Assembly (NCBI GenBank): GCA_018436095.1
Contig: JAHDMJ010000009.1
Location: forward strand, 1 to 64,000
DNA: 64,000 nt
Direction of reading: 5' to 3'
Source of the DNA: Clostridia bacterium
GTDB lineage: Bacteria > Bacillota > Peptococcia > DRI-13 > UBA5745
Part shown: positions 34,108 through 43,133 of the stretch, piece by piece
Numbering within the stretch: the first letter of the stretch is position 1
How the letters are laid out: each line of letters begins with the position of its first letter
Made by a program: the position numbers and the translations under genes
The notes under the pieces: model-generated
What the model saw: only the letters and a program-made list of their open reading frames with translations
What the model was told of the DNA's origin: nothing
Database searches by the model: none

Positions 34108-35721
34108 ATGCGTGTTCAATTTTTGGGGGCTGCCCAGACGGTTACCGGTTCCTGTTTTATGGTGGATACCGAGAAAAGCCGTTTTCTGATAGACTGCGGA
34201 ATGTTTCAGGGAAGTAAGGCAATCAAGGAATATAACTATGGAGACTTTAGCTTTTCCGTTAAAGATATCGATTTTGTATTGTTGACTCACGCCCATGTGG
34301 ATCATTGCGGTTTGTTGCCTAAGTTGTACAAAAAAGGCTTCACGGGTAAAACCTATGCCACAGTACCAACTAAGCAGCTTTGCAGCGTGGTTTTGCCCGA
34401 CAGCGGCTATATCCAGGAAAACGAGGTGGAGCGCAAAAACCGCAAGCTGGCCCGGACAGGCCAGGAGCTTTTGGAGCCTATTTATACGGCCCAGGATGCC
34501 ACAGACTGTCTGAAATATATTGAGGGCAAGCCTTTTCGCCAGGCTATACAAGTCAGCGAGGACGTCAGGATTGTTTTTCAGGAAGCCGGTCACCTTTTAG
34601 GTGCGGCAATCATCGAAGTCTTTGTCTGGGAAAAGGGCAAAGAGACAAAGATCGTCTTCAGCGGCGATTTGGGCAATGTCAATCAAAGCATTCTTAAAGA
34701 CCCGGCTTTGATCGACTCTGCTGATTATGTAGTAATGGAATCCACTTACGGCAACAGGATTCATTTGGACGCCAAAGACAAGGTGAACCTGCTGGCTCAG
34801 GCAGTCATTGATACTTTGGCCAAAGGCGGCAACCTGGTGATCCCCTCTTTTGCGGTGGAGCGCACCCAGGATATCGTTTACACTCTGAAAATATTAATGG
34901 ATGACGGCAAGATTCCCAAAACCGACATATATATTGATAGCCCCATGGCAGTAGCGGCCACGAAAGTTTTTATTGAGCATCCGGAATGCTATGATGACGA
35001 AGCTATTGCCGAAATGGAAGGAGCTCATGCCGCCAGCTTGTTTGAAGATAAAAATATTCATTATGTGCAAAGCGTAGAAGAATCAATGAAGGTCAATCAA
35101 ATTAAGAAAGGCGCCATCATTATATCTGCCAGCGGCATGTGCGAAGCCGGCAGAATAAAACACCATTTAAAGCATAATCTATGGCGCCGGGAATCTATGG
35201 TTCTTTTTGTAGGTTATCAGGGTGAAGGCACTCTGGGCCGCAGAATTGTAGAGGGAGAAAAGAAGGTCAGAATCCACGGCGAGGAGATTGCCGTAGAAGC
35301 GGAAATCCGTGAAATACCCAGCTTTTCCGCCCATGCCGATCAGCTCGGCTTAATGGATTGGATAAAGAGCTATAATAAGGTTTTGCCAAAACAGGTTTTT
35401 TTGGTTCATGGCGAAAGAGAAGCCATCGAAACGTTAAAGAGAAAAATCGAGAACGAAGCCGGCTTACCGGTGCTGGTGCCGGAAATGGGCGTGGAGTACG
35501 ATCTCGAAAAGATACGCCCTGAAGTGGTCAAGCTGATCAAGCTGCTGCCGGAAGAGCGGGTGCTGCGGGCAGAGCTTAACGAAGCTTTCGACGTCATTCG
35601 TGAACAAGTCAACATAATTGCCAGGATACCCGGCCAGAACCGGAAGACTCTTGAAGTAATGCTTGCCAAAATTAAGGATATAGAAAATGAGTTGGCAACC
35701 ATTAATCAAAACCATAATTGA
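34108..35721 (+). CDS. Metallo-beta-lactamase / beta-CASP RNA-processing nuclease
   Basis: A 537-residue protein of the MBL-fold RNA specificity factor type. The MBL domain carries THAHVDHCG, the zinc-binding H-x-H-x-D-H motif, at about residues 69-77. Further ligands are in the EAGHLLGAA and FSGDLGN segments. A beta-CASP insert with MAVAATKVFIEHPE and SASGMCEAGRIKHH is followed by FSAHADQ and VHGE motifs of the RMMBL region. Such enzymes are mostly RNases; the exact substrate is open. AAGGAGGGG precedes ATG. The fakA start region overlaps its last codons. Confidence 0.9.
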   Translation: MRVQFLGAAQTVTGSCFMVDTEKSRFLIDCGMFQGSKAIKEYNYGDFSFSVKDIDFVLLTHAHVDHCGLLPKLYKKGFTGKTYATVPTKQLCSVVLPDSGYIQENEVERKNRKLARTGQELLEPIYTAQDATDCLKYIEGKPFRQAIQVSEDVRIVFQEAGHLLGAAIIEVFVWEKGKETKIVFSGDLGNVNQSILKDPALIDSADYVVMESTYGNRIHLDAKDKVNLLAQAVIDTLAKGGNLVIPSFAVERTQDIVYTLKILMDDGKIPKTDIYIDSPMAVAATKVFIEHPECYDDEAIAEMEGAHAASLFEDKNIHYVQSVEESMKVNQIKKGAIIISASGMCEAGRIKHHLKHNLWRRESMVLFVGYQGEGTLGRRIVEGEKKVRIHGEEIAVEAEIREIPSFSAHADQLGLMDWIKSYNKVLPKQVFLVHGEREAIETLKRKIENEAGLPVLVPEMGVEYDLEKIRPEVVKLIKLLPEERVLRAELNEAFDVIREQVNIIARIPGQNRKTLEVMLAKIKDIENELATINQNHN

Positions 35722-35731
35722 GGTGACACAA

Positions 35732-37375
35732 TTGAACAATCAGACCATCAGCGGTGAGAAATGGGCGGAAATGATCAGGGCAGCCAGCCGCTACCTGGAG
35801 CACCGTAAAAGCATTGTGGATGCCCTTAATGTTTTTCCGGTGCCCGACGGCGATACCGGTACCAATATGAGCCTGACACTGCAGTCGGCAGCCCGCAATC
35901 TGGATCAGGTAAAGAGCGAGGAGCGCAACCATTTTGGGGCTAGGGCCGAGGCCATGGCTCAAGGCGCTTTGTTGGGAGCCAGGGGCAACTCCGGCGTTAT
36001 CTCTTCTCAGATTCTGTCGGGCTTTGCCTCTGTTTGCCGGGAAAAAGCGGAAATAGACGGCGCTACTTTTATTGAGGCCATGGATGCCGGCGTCAAAGCT
36101 GCTTATAAAGCGGTGATGAAGCCCGTTAAAGGCACTATTCTGACGGTGTCGGAAGGGGCAGTGGCCGGCGGCACTCAAGTACTGGAGCAGGGGATTACGG
36201 ATATTGAAGCCATTATCGCCGGAGCGGCGGCAGAGGCCCTAAAGGCCCTGGAGCTGACGCCCACCATGCTGCCGATTTTAAAGCAAGCCGGTGTGGTTGA
36301 TGCCGGCGGCCAAGGCTTTCTCTTTATTCTGGAAGGCTTTTTAGCTTGCCTGAGAGGGGAGGTTCTGGAAGGAGAGAGCACTGCGGCTAATCCTACCCTG
36401 GCTGCTTCCGATGATGATGTGGAGAATCTGATGGTGGAAGACCAGCTTATGAACCCTGGTGAGATCACTTTTGGTTACTGTACGGAGTTTGTTATTAAAG
36501 ACAAAGAAGGACAAATCGATTTAGATAAAATCAGAGATTATCTCAATACTCTGGGGGATTGCGTGCTGGTAGTGGGCAATCCCAGTGTCTGCAAAGTCCA
36601 TGTTCACACCAATGAGCCCGGCAAGGCCTTGGATTTTGTCACGCCTATGGGCAGCCTGCATAAAATGAAGATTGATAATATGCGGGAGGAGGCGGAGAAA
36701 AAGGAGCGGCTGGAGGATAAAAAAATCGGCTTGATTGCCGTGGCTTGCGGCCCCGGCATCGAAGAGGTATTCAAAAGCCTGGGCGTCCACAGAATCGTTA
36801 CCGGCGGCCAGACCATGAATCCCAGCACCCAGGATTTTGTGGAAGCGATCAACAGCTTGTCCGCCAGGGAAATCATTATCCTGCCCAACAACGGCAACAT
36901 TATTTTAGCGGCGGAGCAGGCAGCTAAGGTCTCCGGCGGTATTGTCCATGTGGTGCCCACGAAAACGGTACCTCAAGGTATCGGCGCACTGCTGGCTTTC
37001 AATGAGGAAGAGACCGGCGGCGAAAACAGCCGCCGTATGAAGGAGGCCGCAAGCAAGATCATTACCCTGGAGGTCACTTATGCGGTGCGGGACGCCAATT
37101 ATGAGGATCACGAAATCAAAAAGGGCCAGATCCTCGGCATGGTGGACGGCAAATTAGCTTTAACTGCTAAGGATTGCCGGGAAGGGGTATTAAAGCTATT
37201 TGAAAATGCTATCAAGCAGGATCATGAGCTGGTAACCATCTATTACGGCCAGGATACCAGCGAAGAGGAAGCTACAGCCTTAGGTGAAGAAATTGCCGCC
37301 GTTTATGATTGGGTGGACATTGAGATTCACGCCGGCGGCCAGCCATTATACTTTTATTTAATTTCCCTGGAATAG
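35732..37375 (+). CDS. fakA: Fatty acid kinase subunit FakA (DAK2/DegV-associated kinase)
   Basis: A 547-residue kinase with an N-terminal DAK2 (DhaL-like) ATP-binding domain: NVFPVPDGDTGTNMSLTL (metal-binding Asp residues), GARGNSGVISSQIL and KPVKGTILTVSEGA. Middle and C-terminal FakA regions follow (VVDAGGQGFLFILEG, YCTEFVI, GNPSVCKVHVHTNEPG, HAGGQPLYFYLISLE). With a DegV-type FakB it makes acyl phosphate from exogenous fatty acids. TTG 35732 is chosen over the frame opening at 35687 because GAGGTGA (35720-35726) precedes it. It starts 10 bases after the RNase stop, so the genes are probably co-transcribed. Confidence 0.92.
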   Translation: MNNQTISGEKWAEMIRAASRYLEHRKSIVDALNVFPVPDGDTGTNMSLTLQSAARNLDQVKSEERNHFGARAEAMAQGALLGARGNSGVISSQILSGFASVCREKAEIDGATFIEAMDAGVKAAYKAVMKPVKGTILTVSEGAVAGGTQVLEQGITDIEAIIAGAAAEALKALELTPTMLPILKQAGVVDAGGQGFLFILEGFLACLRGEVLEGESTAANPTLAASDDDVENLMVEDQLMNPGEITFGYCTEFVIKDKEGQIDLDKIRDYLNTLGDCVLVVGNPSVCKVHVHTNEPGKALDFVTPMGSLHKMKIDNMREEAEKKERLEDKKIGLIAVACGPGIEEVFKSLGVHRIVTGGQTMNPSTQDFVEAINSLSAREIIILPNNGNIILAAEQAAKVSGGIVHVVPTKTVPQGIGALLAFNEEETGGENSRRMKEAASKIITLEVTYAVRDANYEDHEIKKGQILGMVDGKLALTAKDCREGVLKLFENAIKQDHELVTIYYGQDTSEEEATALGEEIAAVYDWVDIEIHAGGQPLYFYLISLE

Positions 37376-37390
37376 GGCGGAGGGAGCTCA

Positions 37391-37858
37391 TTGTTTCACG
37401 TGGTTTTATGTATGCCGGAGATTCCGGCCAATACCGGCAATATCAGCCGGACTTGTGCTGTCACCAATACAGTTTTGCATTTGATTAAGCCCCTGGGGTT
37501 TTCTTTGGAGGACAAATATTTAAAGCGGGCGGGTCTGGATTATTGGGATTTGTTGGACATACGGGTTCACGAATCCCTGGCGGACTTTTTGCGTCTTCAT
37601 GGGAAAGAAAAACTCTGGCTGGTGGAAACAGCCGGTAGTCGGCGCTATGATGAAGCGTCCTACCCTGAAGACTCTTTTTTTGTCTTCGGCCAGGAGACGA
37701 AAGGTTTGCCGAAGGAATTTATTGAAGCGTACAGCTCTTCCGTAGTGCGGGTACCCATGCGGCCGGACCCGAAGGCCCGCTCGCTGAACTTAAGCAATAC
37801 GGTGGCCCTTGTCTTATTTGAGGGATTGCGGCAGCAGGGCTTTCCCGGTCTTGTCTGA
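37391..37858 (+). CDS. trmL: tRNA (cytidine(34)-2'-O)-methyltransferase, SPOUT family
   Basis: A 155-residue SPOUT methyltransferase that 2'-O-methylates the wobble base of certain leucine tRNAs using AdoMet. Motifs: PEIPANTGNISRTCAVTN at the N-terminus, FVFGQETKGLP (knot glycine loop) and MRPDPKARSLNLSNTVALVLFE (the trefoil-knot C-terminus). TTG 37391 has GGAGGGAG upstream. It lies 15 bases after fakA in the same operon. Confidence 0.94.
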   Translation: MFHVVLCMPEIPANTGNISRTCAVTNTVLHLIKPLGFSLEDKYLKRAGLDYWDLLDIRVHESLADFLRLHGKEKLWLVETAGSRRYDEASYPEDSFFVFGQETKGLPKEFIEAYSSSVVRVPMRPDPKARSLNLSNTVALVLFEGLRQQGFPGLV

Positions 37859-37894
37859 GAGCGAGGCCGGCCGATGCGGAAGGAGGCGGCCAAA

Positions 37895-37930
37895 ATGTAC
37901 AAAATTTTGTACAACCGCAATGCCGCCTAA
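37895..37930 (+). CDS. 11-codon micro-ORF (MYKILYNRNAA)
   Basis: AAGGAGG (37879-37885) lies 9 bases before ATG 37895, and the frame MYKILYNRNAA ends at TAA 37928-37930. The first half coincides with a perfect 18-bp palindrome, TGTACAAAATTTTGTACA (37896-37913), and AGGCGGC/GCCGCCT flank it. It could be a leader peptide, an operator or a terminator-like hairpin after trmL. Coding function is unproven. Confidence 0.3.
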   Translation: MYKILYNRNAA

Positions 37931-37933
37931 AAA

Positions 37934-37972
37934 GAAAAAAACCTGGCCGGCTAAAAGCCAACCAGGGGAATC
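37934..37972 (-). terminator. Terminator after tRNA-Arg
   Basis: On the minus strand CCTGGTTGGCT pairs with AGCCGGCCAGG (two G-U pairs), followed by a run of seven T and further T-rich sequence. Confidence 0.83.
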
Positions 37973-37980
37973 AACTAAAA

Positions 37981-38055
37981 TGGTACGCCAGAGAGGAATC
38001 GAACCTCCGCACCCGGCTCCGGAGGCCGGTGCTCTATCCACTGAGCTACTGGCGC
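37981..38055 (-). tRNA. tRNA-Arg (anticodon CCG)
   Basis: The reverse strand gives a full cloverleaf of 75 nt with encoded CCA. The anticodon stem CCGGC/GCCGG holds loop CTCCGGA, anticodon CCG, reading CGG. The acceptor GCGCCAG pairs with CTGGCGT (one G-U pair), and the T-loop GGTTCGATTCC is present. Confidence 0.93.
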
Positions 38056-38119
38056 AGGGTGGATGGGAACAAAGGGAATTATAACATGATCGGACAGGAA
38101 TGTAAAGGGGGAGAATGTT

Positions 38120-39388
38120 ATGACGGCAACGAATAATTCATCTTGGATCAAGGATATAAATTTAGCTGCCTTAGGCAAAGAAAAAATTGATTGGGTATGG
38201 CAAAGCATGCCGGTGATGAGGATGATCGCCGAGGATTTTGAAAGGAGGCAGCCTTTTGCCGGCATGAAGGTTTTAATCTGCCTGCACCTGGAGGCTAAGA
38301 CCGCTTGCTTGGGTCTGGCCATGCAGGCCGGAGGCGCCGTAGTGACGATGACCGCCTCCAACCCCCTTTCTACGCAAGACGATGTTTGTGCCGCTATGGT
38401 GAAGGCCGGTTTAAAAGTTTTTGCCAGACATGGGGCCAGCGCCGAGGAATATGCCCAATGCCACCGCTTGGCTTTGGAAGCCGGTATACCGGATTTATTT
38501 ATCGATGATGGCGGCGATATCACCACCCTGCTGCACAGCCAATACAGCTGCCACCTGGAGGGGATTTTGGGAGGCTGTGAAGAGACAACCACCGGAATTC
38601 AGCGGTTACGGGCCATGGCTAAAGACGGAGCCCTCAATGTACCGATGGTTGCCGTAAACGACGCCAGGATGAAATATCTTTTCGATAACCGCTATGGCAC
38701 CGGTCAATCGGTCTGGGATGCGATTATGAGCACCACCAATCTGGTAGTGGCCGGCAAAACTGTGGTGGTGGCCGGCTACGGCTGGTGCGGCAAAGGCGTG
38801 GCCCTGCGGGCCAAAGGCTTAGGCGCCAAGGTCGTAGTAACGGAAATTGACCCGGTGAAGGCCATTGAGGCTTGGATGGATGGTTTCCAGATTATGACCA
38901 TGGATCAGGCTGCCCCTTTGGGCGATTATTTCATTACCGTTACCGGTATCAGCGACGTTATCGTGGGCAGACATATGGCAAAGATGAAAGACGGAGCTAT
39001 ACTGGCTAACGCCGGCCATTTTGACGTAGAAATCAGCAAGCCTGATCTGGCTGCCTTAGGCCAGGGCCCCCGGCGAATTAAACCCAATATTGACCAATAC
39101 GAGGATCAGAAGGGTAAACGCCTTTATTTGTTGGGAGAGGGCCGGTTGGTGAATCTAACCTGCGGCCTTGGCCATCCGGCGGAGGTTATGGATACCTCTT
39201 TTGCCACTCAGGCATTATCTCTGCTATATTTAAAAGAAAATCAGGGCCGGCTGCCCAAGGCCGTGCTGCCGGTGCCGGCAGCTATCGATAACCAAATTGC
39301 CGAATATAAGCTGGCTGCCGCCGGTTTTAGTATCGACCGTTTGACAAAAGAGCAAAAAGAGTATCAGGAAAGCTGGGTAGTTGAATAA
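38120..39388 (+). CDS. S-adenosylhomocysteine hydrolase family protein (AdoHcyase)
   Basis: A 422-residue NAD-dependent hydrolase that splits S-adenosylhomocysteine (or a close analogue) into homocysteine and nucleoside. Seen are HLEAKTACL, SNPLSTQDDVCAAM, the DDGGD catalytic region, GGCEETTTGIQRL, the NAD loop VVAGYGWCGKGVA, and ANAGHFDVEI with the C-terminal GLGHPAEVMDTSFATQAL. It lacks the approximately 40-residue insert of eukaryotic and many bacterial enzymes, so it is the short archaeal/Thermotoga type, some of which prefer S-inosylhomocysteine. GGGGGAG precedes ATG 38120. The next gene begins two bases after its stop. Confidence 0.92.
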   Translation: MTATNNSSWIKDINLAALGKEKIDWVWQSMPVMRMIAEDFERRQPFAGMKVLICLHLEAKTACLGLAMQAGGAVVTMTASNPLSTQDDVCAAMVKAGLKVFARHGASAEEYAQCHRLALEAGIPDLFIDDGGDITTLLHSQYSCHLEGILGGCEETTTGIQRLRAMAKDGALNVPMVAVNDARMKYLFDNRYGTGQSVWDAIMSTTNLVVAGKTVVVAGYGWCGKGVALRAKGLGAKVVVTEIDPVKAIEAWMDGFQIMTMDQAAPLGDYFITVTGISDVIVGRHMAKMKDGAILANAGHFDVEISKPDLAALGQGPRRIKPNIDQYEDQKGKRLYLLGEGRLVNLTCGLGHPAEVMDTSFATQALSLLYLKENQGRLPKAVLPVPAAIDNQIAEYKLAAAGFSIDRLTKEQKEYQESWVVE

Positions 39389-39390
39389 AA

Positions 39391-42378
39391 ATGGCGAAAC
39401 ACTCCACTGCTTGGGTTTTTTTAGATCTGGAAACCACCGGCCTTAAACCCGACCGGGATAAAATTATGGAGATCGGCTTAGTACGCTACAATGAAGAGGG
39501 GGAAAGGCTGACCTGGCAGCAGCTTGTTAATCCTGCTCTAGCCCTCGACCCTTTCATCAGCCGGTTAACGGGGATTAGCGATGAGATGCTGGCCGATGCT
39601 CCCCCTTTAGCCAGGATCAAAGATGAAGCGGCAGAATTATTGGCCGGCGCCACTATCGTAGCCCATAGTGCCGCCTTTGATGTAAGTTTTCTGGAGCAGC
39701 AGCTAGGCATCAAGCCGGAGCAGATTTATGTTATTGATACTATTGAAATGGCTAAGGTTCTTTATCCCGGTCTGCGTTCTTACAGCCTGAGAAGTTTGAC
39801 CAGAAATTTTCAACTGCCGATTTTACCCGGCCACCGGGCTCTGGAAGATGCTCTGGCTTTGGAGCAGCTATTTCTTCTTCTGGCAGCCAAAGCCGCCAGC
39901 CTGCCTGCTTCAGTACTGGAGCAGGTTCTTATGGCTTTTGGCGGCCAGGAACGGGGTATGGTCAGCTTTTTTGCGGAGCTTTTGCTGGGCCGGCAACCGG
40001 CTTGGCTTGCGGAGGCTTTAAAAAGCCGGCAAAACCAAGATCTGAATCTTGAAGAAGCCATGGCAATCGCCGGCTTGGACAGCGAAGGCCGCTGGGAGCA
40101 GGAGGCGGAGGGACAGAGATCGGTATTCGGCTTAGAATCTGCCAATGAAGACAGCGCTGCCATAGCCAAACGGGAAAGGGAGGAGCAGGCCTTAGCCCGG
40201 GAATTTTGGGCTCAAGGCCACATGGCTAAGATTTTATCCCCCGGCGGCGCCCTGGCTGGTCAAAAGGAGAATTTTCAGTACCGGCCCGGCCAGGTGGAAA
40301 TGCTGGAGGCTGTGGCCCGGGCCTTTGCCAGTTCCCGGTATTTGATGGCGGAGGCTCCTACGGGTATCGGCAAGTCCTTAGCTTATCTGATTCCGGCCTT
40401 GTGTTGGGCCAAAGCTACCGGCCAGCGGGTGGTGGTGGCCACTCATACCATAGCCTTGCAAGAACAATTGTTCGCCAAGGATGTAACTCTTTTAAAAGAA
40501 GTGCTGCCCTTTCCTTTTCGCAGTGCTCTGCTGAAAGGCAGAGGCAATTATCTTTGCTTAAACCGGTTCCGGCAAGTTCTTAATCAAGGCAAAGACTTGA
40601 TTTGGGGCGAGCGGGTTCTGCTGGCCCGGCTGACCTTATGGCTGGCGGAAGGAGCCAGAGGAGATCAGGATGATATTCATCTTTTAGGACCGGAACGGGA
40701 ATGGTTTGCCCAAATGGCTTCCTCACGGGAAACCTGCCAGGGTAATCAATGCCCTCACTATCGGCAATGTTTTTACCAAAAGGCAAAGCAAGAGGGGGCC
40801 GCTGCTCAGTTGGTCATCGTTAACCACGCTCTGTTGCTGGCCGGGGCCAGGCTGGGGGAAGGGGTAATACCGAAAGCCGCCTTTTTGATTATTGATGAAG
40901 CTCATCACCTGGAAGAAGAGGGGACAAAGCAGTTTACCGACGTTTTTTCCCTTTTGGAATACGAAAAAAAATTGCAGCAGCTCCACAAGCGGCGGGACGT
41001 TTTTGGCCGGCCCGGCTTTTTGCAGTACCTTAAAGAGTACCGCCAGCAAGGCTTTGCGGCCCTGGAGGCCATAGAGCCTTATTTGGAGCAGATGGAAAAG
41101 CAGATTAAAGCCGTCATGCGCCGGATCAACAGCCTGCAAGGGATACTGCAAAACAGCACTTTGCCGGAGGTTTTCCGCATCAAGCCCGGCAACCCCAGAG
41201 GCACGAATCTTCAAGGCCTGCTGACGGACCTGGATAATTTGCTGATCATGGCCGGTGAGCTGAAAGAGACGATTATCAATCTGGGCCGGCTTCTCGAAGG
41301 GGATGAGGGCAAAAAGTTTGAGGAAACCTGGCTGAAGCAACAATTGATGCTTTTTGAGGGCGTTTGCGGCGAAACGGAGTTGCTGGAACGTTTTCTGGCC
41401 GGAGTAGAGCAAAGAATCATCAGAAAAGAACCGGCAATTAGCCAGAAAGTCATAAATCAAGAATTAACGGTTAACAATATAGATGCGGAAGCGTCGGTTT
41501 ACTGGATCCAGCGGGAGCTGCGGCAAAACGATATTTCTCTTTGCCTGACGCCTCTTAATACAGCCTCCTGCTTTCAGCAATATCTCTTTAATGAAAAAGA
41601 ATCGGTTATCCTGACTTCTGCCACTCTTAGCGTCAACGGCGGCTTCGAATATTGCCGCCAGCAGCTAGGTATTGATCCGGAGCTTTTGGACACCAAGCTA
41701 CTGTCCTCACCTTTTAATTATGCCCAGCAGGTGCTGCTTTTGTCGGATAAAGATCTGCCGGATCCCTCCAAAACGGCAGATTCCGCCTATAATCTGGCTT
41801 TAGCCCGCTCCCTGGAAGTTTTGCTTTCAGCCTGCGGCGGCCGTTCTATGGTGCTTTTTACTTCCCACAAGCAGTTGCGGGCTATGTACGAGGCTTTACA
41901 GCAGCCTCTGCTTTTAATGGGCTTAGAGCTCTTTGCCGACGGTCTAAACGGCAGCCGCAGTACGTTGCTGGATGAGTTGCGCACCAATGAAAAAGCCGTG
42001 GTTTTTGGAGCCAATACCTTTTGGGAAGGGGTGGACCTGCCCGGTTTATTTTTGACCTCTCTGCTGATTGTCCGCTTACCCTTTACCCCGCCGGGACAGC
42101 CGCTGATTGAGGCCAGGACGGAGAACCTCGAAAAAGAAGGGAAGGATCCCTTTTATCATTATAGTTTGCCTCAGGCCGTTTTGCGCTTCAAGCAAGGCTA
42201 CGGCCGGCTGATTCGTACAGCGGAGGATTGGGGAGTAGTGGTGATTTTGGACAACCGGGTGATCAACAAGCGCTACGGACAGATTTTTTTACGGTCCCTG
42301 CCCGATAGCCGCTGCTTTGGCGGCTCCCCAAAGCTGCTGGCGGAAAAAATCAAAGAATGGAAAAATAGATTTCTTTAA
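39391..42378 (+). CDS. dinG: DinG-type helicase with N-terminal DEDDh exonuclease domain
   Basis: A 995-residue bifunctional DNA repair protein. The exonuclease domain (about 1-165) shows VFLDLETTGL (DEDD motif I), VAHSAAFDVSF (motif II) and GHRALEDAL (motif III). The superfamily-2 helicase part has Walker A APTGIGKSLAYLIPA at about 323-337 and the DEAH box IIDEAHHLEEEG. Four cysteines between them (NYLCLNRF, then C-x4-C-x5-C) match the iron-sulfur cluster of XPD/DinG helicases. The exonuclease fusion is typical of Bacillota. It is two bases behind the hydrolase gene, probably translated by coupling, as no separate ribosome binding site is clear. Confidence 0.94.
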   Translation: MAKHSTAWVFLDLETTGLKPDRDKIMEIGLVRYNEEGERLTWQQLVNPALALDPFISRLTGISDEMLADAPPLARIKDEAAELLAGATIVAHSAAFDVSFLEQQLGIKPEQIYVIDTIEMAKVLYPGLRSYSLRSLTRNFQLPILPGHRALEDALALEQLFLLLAAKAASLPASVLEQVLMAFGGQERGMVSFFAELLLGRQPAWLAEALKSRQNQDLNLEEAMAIAGLDSEGRWEQEAEGQRSVFGLESANEDSAAIAKREREEQALAREFWAQGHMAKILSPGGALAGQKENFQYRPGQVEMLEAVARAFASSRYLMAEAPTGIGKSLAYLIPALCWAKATGQRVVVATHTIALQEQLFAKDVTLLKEVLPFPFRSALLKGRGNYLCLNRFRQVLNQGKDLIWGERVLLARLTLWLAEGARGDQDDIHLLGPEREWFAQMASSRETCQGNQCPHYRQCFYQKAKQEGAAAQLVIVNHALLLAGARLGEGVIPKAAFLIIDEAHHLEEEGTKQFTDVFSLLEYEKKLQQLHKRRDVFGRPGFLQYLKEYRQQGFAALEAIEPYLEQMEKQIKAVMRRINSLQGILQNSTLPEVFRIKPGNPRGTNLQGLLTDLDNLLIMAGELKETIINLGRLLEGDEGKKFEETWLKQQLMLFEGVCGETELLERFLAGVEQRIIRKEPAISQKVINQELTVNNIDAEASVYWIQRELRQNDISLCLTPLNTASCFQQYLFNEKESVILTSATLSVNGGFEYCRQQLGIDPELLDTKLLSSPFNYAQQVLLLSDKDLPDPSKTADSAYNLALARSLEVLLSACGGRSMVLFTSHKQLRAMYEALQQPLLLMGLELFADGLNGSRSTLLDELRTNEKAVVFGANTFWEGVDLPGLFLTSLLIVRLPFTPPGQPLIEARTENLEKEGKDPFYHYSLPQAVLRFKQGYGRLIRTAEDWGVVVILDNRVINKRYGQIFLRSLPDSRCFGGSPKLLAEKIKEWKNRFL

Positions 42379-42482
42379 ACTGGAAAAAAATAAGACACAA
42401 ACCTTATTATGTGTTAAACTTAATAAAGGTATTTTACCTTATACAAACCAGCTATATAGTACAGAATAAGGAGGATATAAAT

Positions 42483-43133
42483 TTGGACCGCAAAAAATGG
42501 CCCATTGCGGCGGAAGCTTTTCCCTTTGTTGTTCCGCTGGCTGTTTTGGCCATCATATTTTATTACTTTATCGGCTATTACCTTTGGCTTTTGCCGGCAG
42601 CCCTGGCCCTTTTCGTTTTATTCTTTTTCCGCAATCCCAAGCGGCAGGGGGAAGCCGGCGAAAAAGAGCTTTTATCCCCGGCAGACGGCAAGGTAATGTT
42701 TGTAGGGGAGATCCCTGAGGAAAAGGAGTTCCTGGGAGGTCCGGCCCTCAAGATCAGTATTTTTCTTAACATATATAATGTCCATATCAACCGCAGCCCC
42801 ATCGAAGGCAAAGTTGAGCATGTAAGATATAGAAAAGGCCAATTCATTCCGGCGTTTAAAAGTCACGCTTCAGAAATCAACGAACGCAATTATCTTGGTC
42901 TGACCGTTGGCGCAGAGAAACAAAAAGTCCTGCTGGTGCAGATTGTAGGCTTTGTGGCCCGGCGGGTGGTCTGTTGGAGCCGGGTGGGTGAACATTTACG
43001 GCAGGGGGAGCGTTTCGGCTTGATGAAGTTCGGCTCCTGTGTAGAGCTATATTTGCCGCCGGGCACTGAACTTTATGTTAAGCCCGGCGACAAAGTTAAA
43101 GCCGGCCTTACCAAATTGGGGAGGTTACCCTGA
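42483..43133 (+). CDS. psd: Phosphatidylserine decarboxylase, short (PSD-A) type
   Basis: A 216-residue membrane-associated pyruvoyl enzyme converting phosphatidylserine to phosphatidylethanolamine. Two hydrophobic segments lie at the N-terminus. SPADGKVMFVGE, NIYNVHINRSP and FKSHASEINERN are the conserved core, and the self-cleavage site is in MKFGSCVELYLP (between Gly and Ser), giving the pyruvoyl group. TTG 42483 is chosen because AAGGAGG stands just ahead; the frame opens earlier at 42411 without such a site. It overlaps pssA by one base (TGATG). Confidence 0.95.
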   Translation: MDRKKWPIAAEAFPFVVPLAVLAIIFYYFIGYYLWLLPAALALFVLFFFRNPKRQGEAGEKELLSPADGKVMFVGEIPEEKEFLGGPALKISIFLNIYNVHINRSPIEGKVEHVRYRKGQFIPAFKSHASEINERNYLGLTVGAEKQKVLLVQIVGFVARRVVCWSRVGEHLRQGERFGLMKFGSCVELYLPPGTELYVKPGDKVKAGLTKLGRLP

